The notes under the pieces are model-generated. The model did no database searches, was not told the origin of the DNA, and saw only the letters and a list, made by a program, of their open reading frames with translations. A program made the translations under genes and the position numbers. A stretch of 64,000 nt of DNA from JANMCE01 sp963791625 (GTDB lineage: Bacteria; Actinomycetota; Acidimicrobiia; Acidimicrobiales; Ilumatobacteraceae), in the NCBI GenBank assembly GCA_963791625.1, contig CAWBTA010000016.1, positions 248,001-312,000 of the forward strand, given 5' to 3'. Positions 35,558 to 43,448 of the stretch are shown one piece after another (the first letter of the stretch is position 1; every line of letters begins with the position of its first letter).

Positions 35558-37065
35558 CACGCCCGGGGGAAGCGGCGGGAGGATTCGACGTCGTTGAGGT
35601 CGAGGTGGTTGCGCATGAAGCGTTGGGAAGCGTCGGTGAACGGTTGGAAGTCCCATGCGGTGTAGCGGCCCTGACGTAAGGCTTTGTCAACCGTGCGACG
35701 GGCGCGTTGGCTGGCCAGTACCTCGTCGTTCATTGTCCTGGTGTCACCGTGGGCCACGATCATCTTGGCGAACGTCGCAACGGCGTCGACATGCGCTGCG
35801 TCAGAGGCGAGATTGGTGAGTTCCTGGGGGTCGGTGACCAGGTCGTAGAGCTGTGGAGGGTCGGCATCGCAGTGGACGTACTTCCAGTTGTCCTTGCGGA
35901 TCATGATGATCGGCGCAATCGCGCCTTCGCCCAGGTACTCCCCCGTCACCGTCCGGGTCGGGTCACGGTGACCAGCGAGCAGCGGCACCAGGCTCGCGCC
36001 ATCGGCCTCTACAGGGGTTTCGATACCGGCGACGTCGAGCATGGTCGGCAGCAGATCGAGCAGCGACACGTGCTCAGGCGCACGGCCCGACACGACGCCA
36101 GGGCCGCTCACGATCAACGGCACGCGTGCAGCCCCCTCGAAGAAGTTCATCTTGTACCAGAGGCCGCGCTCACCGAGCATGTCACCATGGTCGGCGGTAA
36201 AGATCACCACCGTGTTATCCGCCATGCCACCGGTCCTGAGCGTGCTGAGCAGAGTGCCCACCCAGTCATCCACGTAGGAGATATTGGCGTAGTGGGCGTG
36301 TCGAGCATTGCGGATCTGGTCGTCGGTGAGCTCCACCGCATCCATGGCCGAGACGTTGCGCAACCGCCGGCTATGCGGGTCGAGTGTGTTGACCGCTAAC
36401 GCGCCGACCGCGGGCATGTCGATGGCGTCGTGGTCGTAGCGATCCCAGTACTGCTGACGGGCCACGTACGGGTCGTGCGGATGGGTGAACGACGCGGTCA
36501 ACATCCATGGCCTGGGGTCACTCGTACGGGCCAGATCACGGAGTTTGCGCACCGCCTGGAAGCCGACCTCGTCGTCGTAGTCGAGCTGGTTGCTGCTATC
36601 GGCCACACCCGCGAACCGAACGCTATCCATGTTGTGGAACCACCAGTCGAAGCGGCCCTCGGCGTCCTCCCAGTTCGGTGTCCAGCCGAAGTCGGCCGGA
36701 TAGATGTCGGTCGTGAGCCGTTCCTCATAACCGTGCAGTTGATCGGCACCGACGAAGTGCATCTTGCCCGCCAAGCACGTCTGATAGCCCGCAGCGCGCA
36801 GGTAGTGAGCAAAGGTAGGTGTCGACGAAGCGAACTCGGCCGCGTTGTCGTAGGCGCCGATCTTCGAGTTGTACTGCCCGGACAACATCGAAAATCGTGC
36901 CGGAGCGCACAACGGACTGTTCGTGTACGCCGACTCGAACACGGTGCCGTTTGCTGCCAACGCATCGAGTGCCGGCGCTTGCACTACCGGATGCCCATAT
37001 GCGGGCAGAAAGGGTGCAGCCAGCTGGTCGGCCATGATGAGCAAGATGTTCGGACGAGACGCCAT
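35557..37065 (-). CDS. Sulfatase, choline-sulfatase-like
   Basis: A 502-residue type I sulfatase. The formylglycine site is Cys53-Ala-Pro-Ala-Arg57 (SPLCAPARFSM), the N-terminal metal-binding region is NILLIMADQLAAPFLPAYG, and ADHGDMLGERGLWYKMNFFEGAARVP (seen in parts) holds the second metal group. The C-terminal WDFQPFTDASQRFMRNHLDL segment resembles choline-sulfatase C-terminal domains (BetC). No signal peptide is seen, agreeing with a cytoplasmic choline-sulfatase, which frees choline and sulfate. A formylglycine-generating enzyme or anSME is not in the window. Confidence 0.87.
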   Translation of the reverse strand: MASRPNILLIMADQLAAPFLPAYGHPVVQAPALDALAANGTVFESAYTNSPLCAPARFSMLSGQYNSKIGAYDNAAEFASSTPTFAHYLRAAGYQTCLAGKMHFVGADQLHGYEERLTTDIYPADFGWTPNWEDAEGRFDWWFHNMDSVRFAGVADSSNQLDYDDEVGFQAVRKLRDLARTSDPRPWMLTASFTHPHDPYVARQQYWDRYDHDAIDMPAVGALAVNTLDPHSRRLRNVSAMDAVELTDDQIRNARHAHYANISYVDDWVGTLLSTLRTGGMADNTVVIFTADHGDMLGERGLWYKMNFFEGAARVPLIVSGPGVVSGRAPEHVSLLDLLPTMLDVAGIETPVEADGASLVPLLAGHRDPTRTVTGEYLGEGAIAPIIMIRKDNWKYVHCDADPPQLYDLVTDPQELTNLASDAAHVDAVATFAKMIVAHGDTRTMNDEVLASQRARRTVDKALRQGRYTAWDFQPFTDASQRFMRNHLDLNDVESSRRFPRA

Positions 37066-37129
37066 CGGGCGACAGTAGCAATCCTTCTGGTGAAGCGCCG
37101 ATGGCCCGGTACACTGACTACTGCAGCAC

Positions 37130-37202
37130 GCGCCTGTGGCCTAATGGATAGGGCAACTGACTTCGGATCAGTCGATTGGGGGTTCGAGTCCCTCCGGGCG
37201 CG
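37130..37202 (+). tRNA. tRNA-Arg (anticodon TCG)
   Basis: A full cloverleaf can be drawn. The acceptor stem is GCGCCTG (37130-37136) with CGGGCGC (37195-37201); the anticodon arm is ACTGA/TCAGT with a seven-base loop CTTCGGA holding TCG at 37163-37165; the T arm has loop TTCGAGT (37183-37189) flanked by GGGGG and CCCTC. The discriminator is G37202. CCA is not encoded. The anticodon reads CGA-type arginine codons. Confidence 0.95.
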
Positions 37203-37228
37203 CTGGGTTGAGAGCGGCACTAGCGTGA

Positions 37229-37924
37229 GTGTCGATGTCGCTGCTCATTGATCGATCAGCAACCGTTGCGCGCCTGCCGCTGGGCGACGGCACGTCGTGG
37301 GTGGATGTGGTGCGAGGCTTCATTCCTGCCCACCAGGATCTGTTCACCCTGTTGCACGACGAGAGCCGTTGGCAGCAGTCCGAGGTGCTGCGCTACGACA
37401 AGTACGTGCCCGAGAAGCGCCTTGGTGCGATGGTGCGAGCCGACACGGTGACGGCGGTGCGCCAGACCGGGCTCCATCTCGAGTCGAAGTACCGCGTGAA
37501 GTTCGACGGCGTGGGCGCACTGCTCTATCGAAACGGTCAGGACTTTCAGGGCCTCCACAGCGATCGTGAAATGAAGTGGCTCGATGACACGCTCATCGGC
37601 ATTCTCGTGCTCGGTCAGCGTCGGCCGTTTGTGCTGAGAGAGCGCAAGGGATCGGCCAATGATCGCGACCGAACGCCCGCCGGGCAGGCACCCGATGACA
37701 TCGATCTGCAGCCAGGCGAAGGTGACCTCATCGTGATGGGCGGGCGATGCCAGCGGGACTGGCTTCACGGCGTACCTGCGGCCGACACCGACCAGCCGCG
37801 TATCTCCCTTACCTGGCGTTGGACGTCCCGGCGCGGTTCGCCCGACACGAATCCCGGCTATTTCGACGGCCGCCAGTTCAGCGACCGCCCCACCCAGCCC
37901 GGCTATCGCTCACGCCCTTCTTAA
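37229..37924 (+). CDS. AlkB-like 2-oxoglutarate/Fe(II) dioxygenase
   Basis: A 231-residue protein of the DNA/RNA-demethylase type. The facial triad's His-x-Asp is in FQGLHSDREMKW (about residues 109-120), the distal His in RDWLHGVP, and the 2-oxoglutarate Arg in PRISLTWRWT; GALLYRNGQDFQGLH is a clear AlkB-family block. These enzymes reverse N-alkyl damage on bases by oxidative dealkylation. GTG 37229 or ATG 37235 may be the start. It begins 27 bp after the tRNA gene. Confidence 0.88.
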   Translation: MSMSLLIDRSATVARLPLGDGTSWVDVVRGFIPAHQDLFTLLHDESRWQQSEVLRYDKYVPEKRLGAMVRADTVTAVRQTGLHLESKYRVKFDGVGALLYRNGQDFQGLHSDREMKWLDDTLIGILVLGQRRPFVLRERKGSANDRDRTPAGQAPDDIDLQPGEGDLIVMGGRCQRDWLHGVPAADTDQPRISLTWRWTSRRGSPDTNPGYFDGRQFSDRPTQPGYRSRPS

Positions 37925-37927
37925 ACC

Positions 37928-38040
37928 TTCGCGCAATACCTCCATCGCGTTCGCGCATAAGCCCTCAATCTGCTCGGTTTGCTCTCGCAAATGGGCGTTA
38001 TGCGCGAATCAAATCGACCGATTGCGCGAATTCTGTCCCC
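37928..38040. repeat. Nested inverted repeats with four copies of TTCGCGCA
   Basis: This intergenic stretch holds an outer pair, TTCGCGCAAT (37928-37937) and ATTGCGCGAA (38031-38040). Inside it is a longer pair, TTCGCGCATAAGCCC (37950-37964) and GGGCgTTATGCGCGAA (37993-38008), with one unpaired G. The apical loop is 28 bases. All four arms share the 8-mer TTCGCGCA or its complement. The spacing of the left pair is 22 bp, two helical turns. It may be a multi-site operator or, if transcribed, a two-tier hairpin. No coding gene explains it. Confidence 0.65.
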
Positions 38041-38064
38041 GGTGCGTTGTGTCAAGACATGTTT

Positions 38065-38074
38065 CGATATATCG
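38065..38074. promoter_or_regulatory. CGATATATCG palindrome, probable PadR operator
   Basis: A perfect 10-bp palindrome, CGATATATCG, lies 31 bp before the PadR start, unusually AT-rich for this sequence. PadR-family repressors commonly bind ATAT-containing palindromes in their own promoters. A clear ribosome-binding site (AAGGAG, about 38092-38097) follows before ATG 38106. The assignment as an autoregulatory site is inference. Confidence 0.55.
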
Positions 38075-38105
38075 TGATGGTACTTACGAAAGAAGGAGAT
38101 CCCTC

Positions 38106-38693
38106 ATGAGAGGACCACGAGAAGGCCGGGGACCCCGGCCACACAACGAAAATGACGAACACTTCGGCGGACCGGGCCACTTCGGTGGACCAGGGCACGG
38201 CCACGGACCTTTCCGCGGCCGAGGCGGCGGACCAGGCCGCCCACGCGGTGGACGCAATAAGCGCGGCGACATCCGCACGGCACTGCTCACGGTGCTGATG
38301 GAAGGGCCGGGACACGGCTACGACATCATGCAACGCGTCGAGGAAAAGACGGGCGGCGCCTGGCGCCCCAGCCCAGGCTCGGTCTATCCGACACTGCAAC
38401 TTCTGGGTGACGAAGGCTTCGTCACCGCCGTCGAACGCGATGGCAAGCGGGTCTTCGAAATCACCGAGGCCGGCACCGCCGAAGCAACACGCCGGCTCGA
38501 GGAGGCCGGGGGCGCACCGTGGGATCTGACCGACGACGGCGTCGGCCCGTGGCAAGTGAAAGAGAGTATGGGCCTGCTGTTCCTGGCCGCCAAGCAGGTG
38601 TCGATGGCCGGTACCACCGAGCAGCTTCAGCAGGCCGTAGCGATTCTCGCCGAAGCCCGCAAGAAGCTCTACCTCCTCCTCAGCCAGGACTAG
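38106..38693 (+). CDS. PadR family transcriptional regulator with Gly/His/Arg-rich N-terminus
   Basis: A 195-residue protein. The first ~52 residues are disordered and rich in Gly, His, Pro and Arg (for example FGGPGHFGGPGHGHGPFRGR). The PadR winged helix then follows: GDIRTALLTVLMEGPGHGYD, RPSPGSVYPTLQLLGDEGFV and the wing RVFEITEAGTAEA. The C-terminal helix serves dimerisation. ATG 38106 has a good ribosome site. PadR proteins sense small molecules and often repress a membrane transporter; no such gene is adjacent here. Similar low-complexity N-termini occur in other actinobacterial PadR proteins. Confidence 0.9.
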   Translation: MRGPREGRGPRPHNENDEHFGGPGHFGGPGHGHGPFRGRGGGPGRPRGGRNKRGDIRTALLTVLMEGPGHGYDIMQRVEEKTGGAWRPSPGSVYPTLQLLGDEGFVTAVERDGKRVFEITEAGTAEATRRLEEAGGAPWDLTDDGVGPWQVKESMGLLFLAAKQVSMAGTTEQLQQAVAILAEARKKLYLLLSQD

Positions 38694-38753
38694 GTTTCGC
38701 GGCTCGGGCCGGCCACGAGGTGGAAGAATCTGGGAACCGTTTGCGGCCGCGCG

Positions 38754-39972
38754 GTGTCAGGTTTCGTGGAGGCCAGGTTGGGCACAGACGAAGGGCTGGT
38801 TGAGCGAGCGACATCGGGTGACGCGGATGCGTTTGCCGAGCTGGTCGCGCCCCATCTCGCGCTCGCTCGTCGGATCGCGGCGTCCGCAGGTCAGGCCAGC
38901 GACGCCGAAGACGCGGTTCAGAACGCGCTCGATCAAGGCCCACCGATCACTCGCCAGTCTCGACGCCGGCAGGGACTTTGCGCCGTGGTTCCTCACGATC
39001 GTTCGCAATGAGGCACTGAACCAGGGACGCACCGCTCGCCGGCATGAGGCCGCGGTCGGACGCTTCATCGATCAGCCGCAGCAATTCGCCTCCGCACCGG
39101 CCGAAGACATCGCCATCACCGATGTGCATCGGGCTGATATCCGGGCCGCAGTTGATCGGCTCAACCCGACGGATCGCGCCGTCATAGAGACCCGGTTCCT
39201 GCATGAACACACCGAAGCGGAAACGGCCGCTGAACTCGGGCTGCCGATCGGCACCGTCAAGTCCCGCACGAGCCGCGCTCTGCGTCGATTGCGGGTGGCC
39301 ATGGTCGCATTGGCAGTCATGGTGGCGGTGCTCGCTATCGCTCCGGTTCGACGGGCGGTGGCCGGCTGGCTCGGCCTGCGCGGCGTCCGCATCGAGCAAC
39401 CCATCCCGCCGCCCACCGGCGGACCATCGCCAACCGTTCTGTCGTCCACTGCAACCTCAGTCGAACCGACGACGACAGCTGCGCCAACGGCTGGATTCGG
39501 CGAGCCGACCACGCTCACCGAAGCACGCAAAGCGGTCACGTTTGCGCTGGGTTTCCCGAACGACTCTCGATTAGGCGACCCTGATCTCGTCACGCTCGAA
39601 CGCGACGTGGCCAAGGGTCTGGTCACGTTGTGGTGGAAACCGAACGACCGCCTGCCCCTTCCGGCCAGCCCCACAAACGGCATCTGGGGGATGGCGTTCA
39701 GCGCGTTCCATGGTTCGGTCGAGGACTGGTCGTTCTCGAAGATGCTCGGACCTGATTCCACGGTCCAGCTCGTGACGGTTCAGGGAGCATCCGGTCGCTG
39801 GATAGAAGGCGAACCGCATCAACTGGCGATTGCCACTGATGGCCAAAGCGCCATGGTGACAAACCGGCTGGCGACCAACACGCTGCTGTGGGAGCGCGAC
39901 GGCATCACCTATCGGCTCGAAGCCAAGATCAGCCGAGACCTCGCCCTGTCGATTGCCGAAACGGTGAAGTAG
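38754..39972 (+). CDS. ECF sigma factor fused to a membrane anchor and extracytoplasmic domain (one frameshift)
   Basis: Residues from GTG 38754 give sigma region 2 (ERATSGDADAFAELVAPHLA, then ASDAEDAVQNAL). After one surplus base near 38931 the frame continues as IKAHRSLASLDAGRDFAPWF and IVRNEALNQGR, then region 4 (LNPTDRAVIETRFLHEHTEA and GLPIGTVKSRTSRALRRLR). Directly after region 4 comes a membrane helix (VAMVALAVMVAVLAIAPV), a WLGLRGVRIE segment, a Pro/Thr/Ser-rich linker and a ~150-residue outer domain. Sigma factors are usually soluble, so a built-in membrane tether implies regulation at the membrane. The lipoprotein gene follows 57 bp later. Confidence 0.82.
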
Positions 39973-40029
39973 GGAACCGAGTTGCGCTCGGCGGTGTAAC
40001 CGAACCGTCCACCCCGTTCGGAGGTCCCC

Positions 40030-41304
40030 ATGCGTCGCTGTCTCGTCGTGACTGTCCCTGTTCTCCTGCTCGCTCCCAGCTGCGGTCACGCGCCAAACAG
40101 GGTGGCCGCTACTACCTCAACTCTTGCGGAGCCGGCCGGTGTGGTGTCGAGCACTGCGCCCGCCGTCACCACCGCCTCGGGCGCATCGGCCCCGACCGGA
40201 CTCGGGATGTCCGTGGCCGTGATGGGCAAGAGCGCGTACGTGTCGTACGACCCAACCGGTGCGATTCGATTCACTGCGGCTGCAGGAATGCTCAGTGGCG
40301 ATCGTCATCAGTTGATCTCTACCGTGGTGGAGGGCGGCCAGACTTTTGTCGACTGGACCGATCCCTCTACCGGCGAAAGGCGCACCCGCAAAACGGTGCC
40401 GGGCACATTCTCGCTCGCCGCGGTGTCCTTCTTCGGGGATAGGGTCGCCCTGGCCGACGCCTCCTACCAGTCACCACGCTCGGGTGAGCTGGCCACCGGT
40501 CGGACCAAGAGCCACGTGGTTGTCGTCGGCGAAGGCGACACTCCGCTCATCACCCACACGCTCGACGGCAACCTCGTGCCCGAGGCCTTCACCCAAGGTC
40601 CCGACTTCCTTGCCATGATCGAGTTCTTGCCGGCCGACCACCCGACAAAGTACAGGGTGCGCCAACTGGAGCTATCCGCTGGTGGGCTCATCGCACCGTG
40701 GAAATGGAACACAAAGGAGCCGCTCGACGAAACCATGGCGGGACTACGCGGCAGCAACGTCGTGACCGAAGGAGGCCGGTTCCTGTACACGCTCTACCGC
40801 GCCGAGAACGGTACAGCCTTCGTACATGCCCTCGGCCTGGACATCGGAACGCAGCACTGCATCGACCTGCCCGCCGATGTCGGTCTGGGCACAGGCACTG
40901 GATCCATCGCGGCCAGTGTCGACGGTCGCCAGCTCTACGTGCTCACCTCGACGGGCAAGCTGGTCACGATCGATACGAACACCCGGTCGGATCAGCCGAC
41001 CGACCCGGCCGTCGTCAAGGTCACCGACCTCGGACAGATCTCCACAACCGGACGACCGGCGCTCGCCGTCAACGCCCGGATGCTCTACGCCGGTCTTGAC
41101 GATCACCTGGTCACCGTCGATCTCACCGGTGGCACGATCTCACCGTCATCCATCGGCCAGGTGGCCACGGCGCTGGCCATCAGCCCCACCGCGAACGCGG
41201 TGCTCGCCGCCAACGACACGTCGATCTGGCGTCTCAACAGCAGTAACGCGCCGGTTCGTCTGCCCGGCACGCTCGGCGCGGTCGAGATGGTGATGCCAGC
41301 CTGA
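40030..41304 (+). CDS. Putative lipoprotein with repeat-like beta domain
   Basis: A 424-residue exported protein. The signal peptide (MRRCLVVTVPVLLLAPSCG) ends in a lipobox-like Cys at residue 18; Pro at the position before Ser is not typical, so lipidation is probable rather than sure. A Thr/Ser/Ala-rich linker leads into a beta-rich region whose repeated short strands (GRQLYVLTSTGKLVTIDTN, ARMLYAGLDDHLVTVDLTG) resemble beta-propeller blades. It follows the membrane-bound sigma factor on the same strand, with GGAGG before ATG 40030, and could be its surface partner or target. Confidence 0.7.
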   Translation: MRRCLVVTVPVLLLAPSCGHAPNRVAATTSTLAEPAGVVSSTAPAVTTASGASAPTGLGMSVAVMGKSAYVSYDPTGAIRFTAAAGMLSGDRHQLISTVVEGGQTFVDWTDPSTGERRTRKTVPGTFSLAAVSFFGDRVALADASYQSPRSGELATGRTKSHVVVVGEGDTPLITHTLDGNLVPEAFTQGPDFLAMIEFLPADHPTKYRVRQLELSAGGLIAPWKWNTKEPLDETMAGLRGSNVVTEGGRFLYTLYRAENGTAFVHALGLDIGTQHCIDLPADVGLGTGTGSIAASVDGRQLYVLTSTGKLVTIDTNTRSDQPTDPAVVKVTDLGQISTTGRPALAVNARMLYAGLDDHLVTVDLTGGTISPSSIGQVATALAISPTANAVLAANDTSIWRLNSSNAPVRLPGTLGAVEMVMPA

Positions 41305-41338
41305 GCGAGCTGGCCGGCGGCGGTGGCAGAGTAGGCGG

Positions 41339-41962
41339 ATGACTCCCGAGCCAGCTCTCGATGCCGGCGATTTCTCGACGTGGTTGGCCGAGATAGAGGG
41401 TGCGCTGCGAGGTGCCCATGGGTCGGATGTGCCGTGCGGAAGGTGTACGGCGTGCTGCACCTCGTCACAGTTCATCCACATCGGTCCGGACGAAACCGAC
41501 GCGCTGTCCCACATCCCTCGCCAGTTGACCTTCCCCGCACCCCGACTGCCGAAAGGTCACGTGCTGATGGGTTACAACAAGCATGGGCACTGCCCGATGC
41601 TCATCGATCATGCGTGCTCCATTTACGAACACCGGCCCCGCACCTGCCGCACCTACGACTGTCGAGTATTCCCTGCCGCTGGTTTGGATGTTGACGACGA
41701 GAGCAAGTCCGGCATCGAGCACCAGGCGAAACGGTGGCGGTTCCGCCATGCCTCTGCTGACGATGAAGCACGCCATGAAGCCGTGCGAGCCGCTGCGCGG
41801 TTTCTGAATGAACGGGCGGCCGATATATCGCCGGTGACCAACACCCAACGGGCCGTCCTGGCGATCGAACTACATGACGCGTTCATGGCCGAGGACGGCT
41901 CTCTGGTCGATCCCGATCCGCAGACCGTTCGCGTGGAGATCACCCGCCGCCGATCTCGGTGA
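41339..41962 (+). CDS. YkgJ-type cysteine cluster protein
   Basis: A 207-residue protein with the zinc/iron-chelating cluster: Cys-x-x-Cys-x-x-Cys-Cys (PCGRCTACCTSSQFIH, about residues 30-45), GHCPMLIDHACSIYEHRPRTC-like segments with three more Cys, and YDCRVFPAAG. These Cys positions match the Fe-S/zinc-binding family CxxCxxCC. The exact role is not known in bacteria. It converges with the VOC gene at 41966, leaving 3 bp. Confidence 0.85.
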   Translation: MTPEPALDAGDFSTWLAEIEGALRGAHGSDVPCGRCTACCTSSQFIHIGPDETDALSHIPRQLTFPAPRLPKGHVLMGYNKHGHCPMLIDHACSIYEHRPRTCRTYDCRVFPAAGLDVDDESKSGIEHQAKRWRFRHASADDEARHEAVRAAARFLNERAADISPVTNTQRAVLAIELHDAFMAEDGSLVDPDPQTVRVEITRRRSR

Positions 41963-41965
41963 CGT

Positions 41966-42409
41966 TCACGCGAAAAGCGCTCGGAACGTGTCGTAAACGC
42001 GCTGATCGTGGCTGAACTCGACGATATTGCCGTCGGGATCACGAAGCATGCACACGTAACCGACCGGCTGGGGAAGATCCACCGGCTCCCGCTCAAGACA
42101 ACCAGCGGCGGCCGCCTTGGCCGCGATCCCATCGACATCGGCGCGCTCGGGCATCTCCATTCCGAGGTGCGCGAACGGAAAGAGCTTCGGTTGCCTACTG
42201 CCGTGGTGTTCATTGAAGTCCACGAGCACCAGCACGAACGGATGCTCCGTTGTTGCTGCGTGTCCGAGCCACGCCGATTGACCTTCATCATCGGCTCGAC
42301 GCTGAATCAACCGCAATGGTGTGAACTGCTCGTACCAGACAATGGACGCGTCAAGGTCACCGACCGGGAGGGCTACATGGGTCCAGCGAGGGAAGACAGG
42401 TCCGGCCAT
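41966..42409 (-). CDS. VOC family protein, lactoylglutathione lyase-like
   Basis: A 147-residue VOC protein: first unit WTHVALPVGDLDASIVWYEQ, second unit with HLGMEMPERADVDGIAAKA, and DPDGNIVEFSHDQ at the end with a probable Glu ligand. This is the glyoxalase I-like size and arrangement. ATG 42409 is the first start in front of the domain; an upstream extension to 42481 overlaps the next gene's end and does not fit. It lies 20 bp downstream of the PLP enzyme gene. Confidence 0.84.
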   Translation of the reverse strand: MAGPVFPRWTHVALPVGDLDASIVWYEQFTPLRLIQRRADDEGQSAWLGHAATTEHPFVLVLVDFNEHHGSRQPKLFPFAHLGMEMPERADVDGIAAKAAAAGCLEREPVDLPQPVGYVCMLRDPDGNIVEFSHDQRVYDTFRALFA

Positions 42410-42428
42410 ATCGGAAACGTAGTACGCC

Positions 42429-43436
42429 CTAGCCGGTGAGATCTCGGGAGAGGTGGGGGGCGAACACAGCGGGCATGCCACCCGTGTGCCAGAACACGAT
42501 GGGGCCCTCGCCGACCAGGCTGGCGGGTGCGTCGATCACGGCGTGCATCGCTTTGGCGGTATATACCGGGTCGAGCAGGATGCCCTCGGTGCGAAACAGC
42601 AGACGTAGCGCATCGAGTGCACCTTCGGTCGGTTCGGCGTAGGCCCGGCCGAGATAGCCGGGCACGACGGTGATGTCCGGAGCACCATCATGGGCACCGA
42701 GCAGGTTGAGACAACCCTCAGTAATTTCGACGATCTCAGCATGAAGGTCGCCAGCCGTCTTAGCCACACCGATGCCGAAGATCTTCACGTCATCGTGCAG
42801 GAGGTGGGTGCCAATGACCAGCCCAGCTTGCGTGCCGCCTGACGACGTCGCGTGCACGATGGATGAAGGCTTCACCCCCACGATCCCAAGCTGCTCGCGA
42901 AGTTCGAGGTAGGCGTCAACGAAACCGAGCGCGCCCATTGGGGTGGAGCCTCCGATTGGCATCACGTATGGGCGTTTACCATCGGACCACAGCTGGTCGG
43001 CGACCCGCTGCGACACCCGCTCCAGTTCTTCCCAGTTGTCGGTGCCCGGGAACTGCACGCGTGCACCGAGCATGTGATCGAGCAGCAGGTTCCCGACGAT
43101 GGGCGTATCGGCATCGCCACCAAGCACGAGGTCGCAGGCCATACCTTCCAGCGCGGCGACAGCCGCGACGCAGCGGGCATGGTTTGACTGCTCGGCACCG
43201 ACCGACACCAGATGATCGGCACCATGAGAAAGCGCGTCGGCGACGAGGTAGCCGAGCTTGCGGATCTTGTTGCCGCCGACGCCAACGCTGATGAGATCAT
43301 CACGCTTGATCCAGACCTCGCGACCAATCGCCGACGAGAACCGATCAAGACGATGCAACGGCGTGGGATATATGCCGTAGCGCCGCGGTGACCGAGCGGC
43401 GAGCAGCGACTTCAGCGAATCGACGGAGAAGGCCAT
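42429..43436 (-). CDS. ACC deaminase / D-cysteine desulfhydrase family PLP enzyme
   Basis: A 335-residue fold-type II PLP enzyme. The PLP lysine is Lys57 in GVGGNKIRKLGYL, the substrate region is SVGAEQSNHARCVAA, and the phosphate-binding loop is HATSSGGTQAGLVIG. The N-terminal YPTPLHRLDRFSSAIG is typical. The family covers 1-aminocyclopropane-1-carboxylate deaminase and D-cysteine desulfhydrase; these differ by few active-site residues and I cannot separate them here. ATG 43436 gives the expected N-terminus. Confidence 0.88.
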   Translation of the reverse strand: MAFSVDSLKSLLAARSPRRYGIYPTPLHRLDRFSSAIGREVWIKRDDLISVGVGGNKIRKLGYLVADALSHGADHLVSVGAEQSNHARCVAAVAALEGMACDLVLGGDADTPIVGNLLLDHMLGARVQFPGTDNWEELERVSQRVADQLWSDGKRPYVMPIGGSTPMGALGFVDAYLELREQLGIVGVKPSSIVHATSSGGTQAGLVIGTHLLHDDVKIFGIGVAKTAGDLHAEIVEITEGCLNLLGAHDGAPDITVVPGYLGRAYAEPTEGALDALRLLFRTEGILLDPVYTAKAMHAVIDAPASLVGEGPIVFWHTGGMPAVFAPHLSRDLTG

Positions 43437-43448
43437 GTCGTCAGCCTG

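Noticed and set aside
36984..37220. Minus-strand open frame with the run RRDSNPQSTDPKSVALSIRP
   Set aside because: This is the antisense of the tRNA-Arg gene, a common false protein.
40000..40021. LexA (SOS) box before the lipoprotein gene
   Set aside because: The actinobacterial LexA box needs 4 bp between CGAAC and GTTCG; here there are 10.
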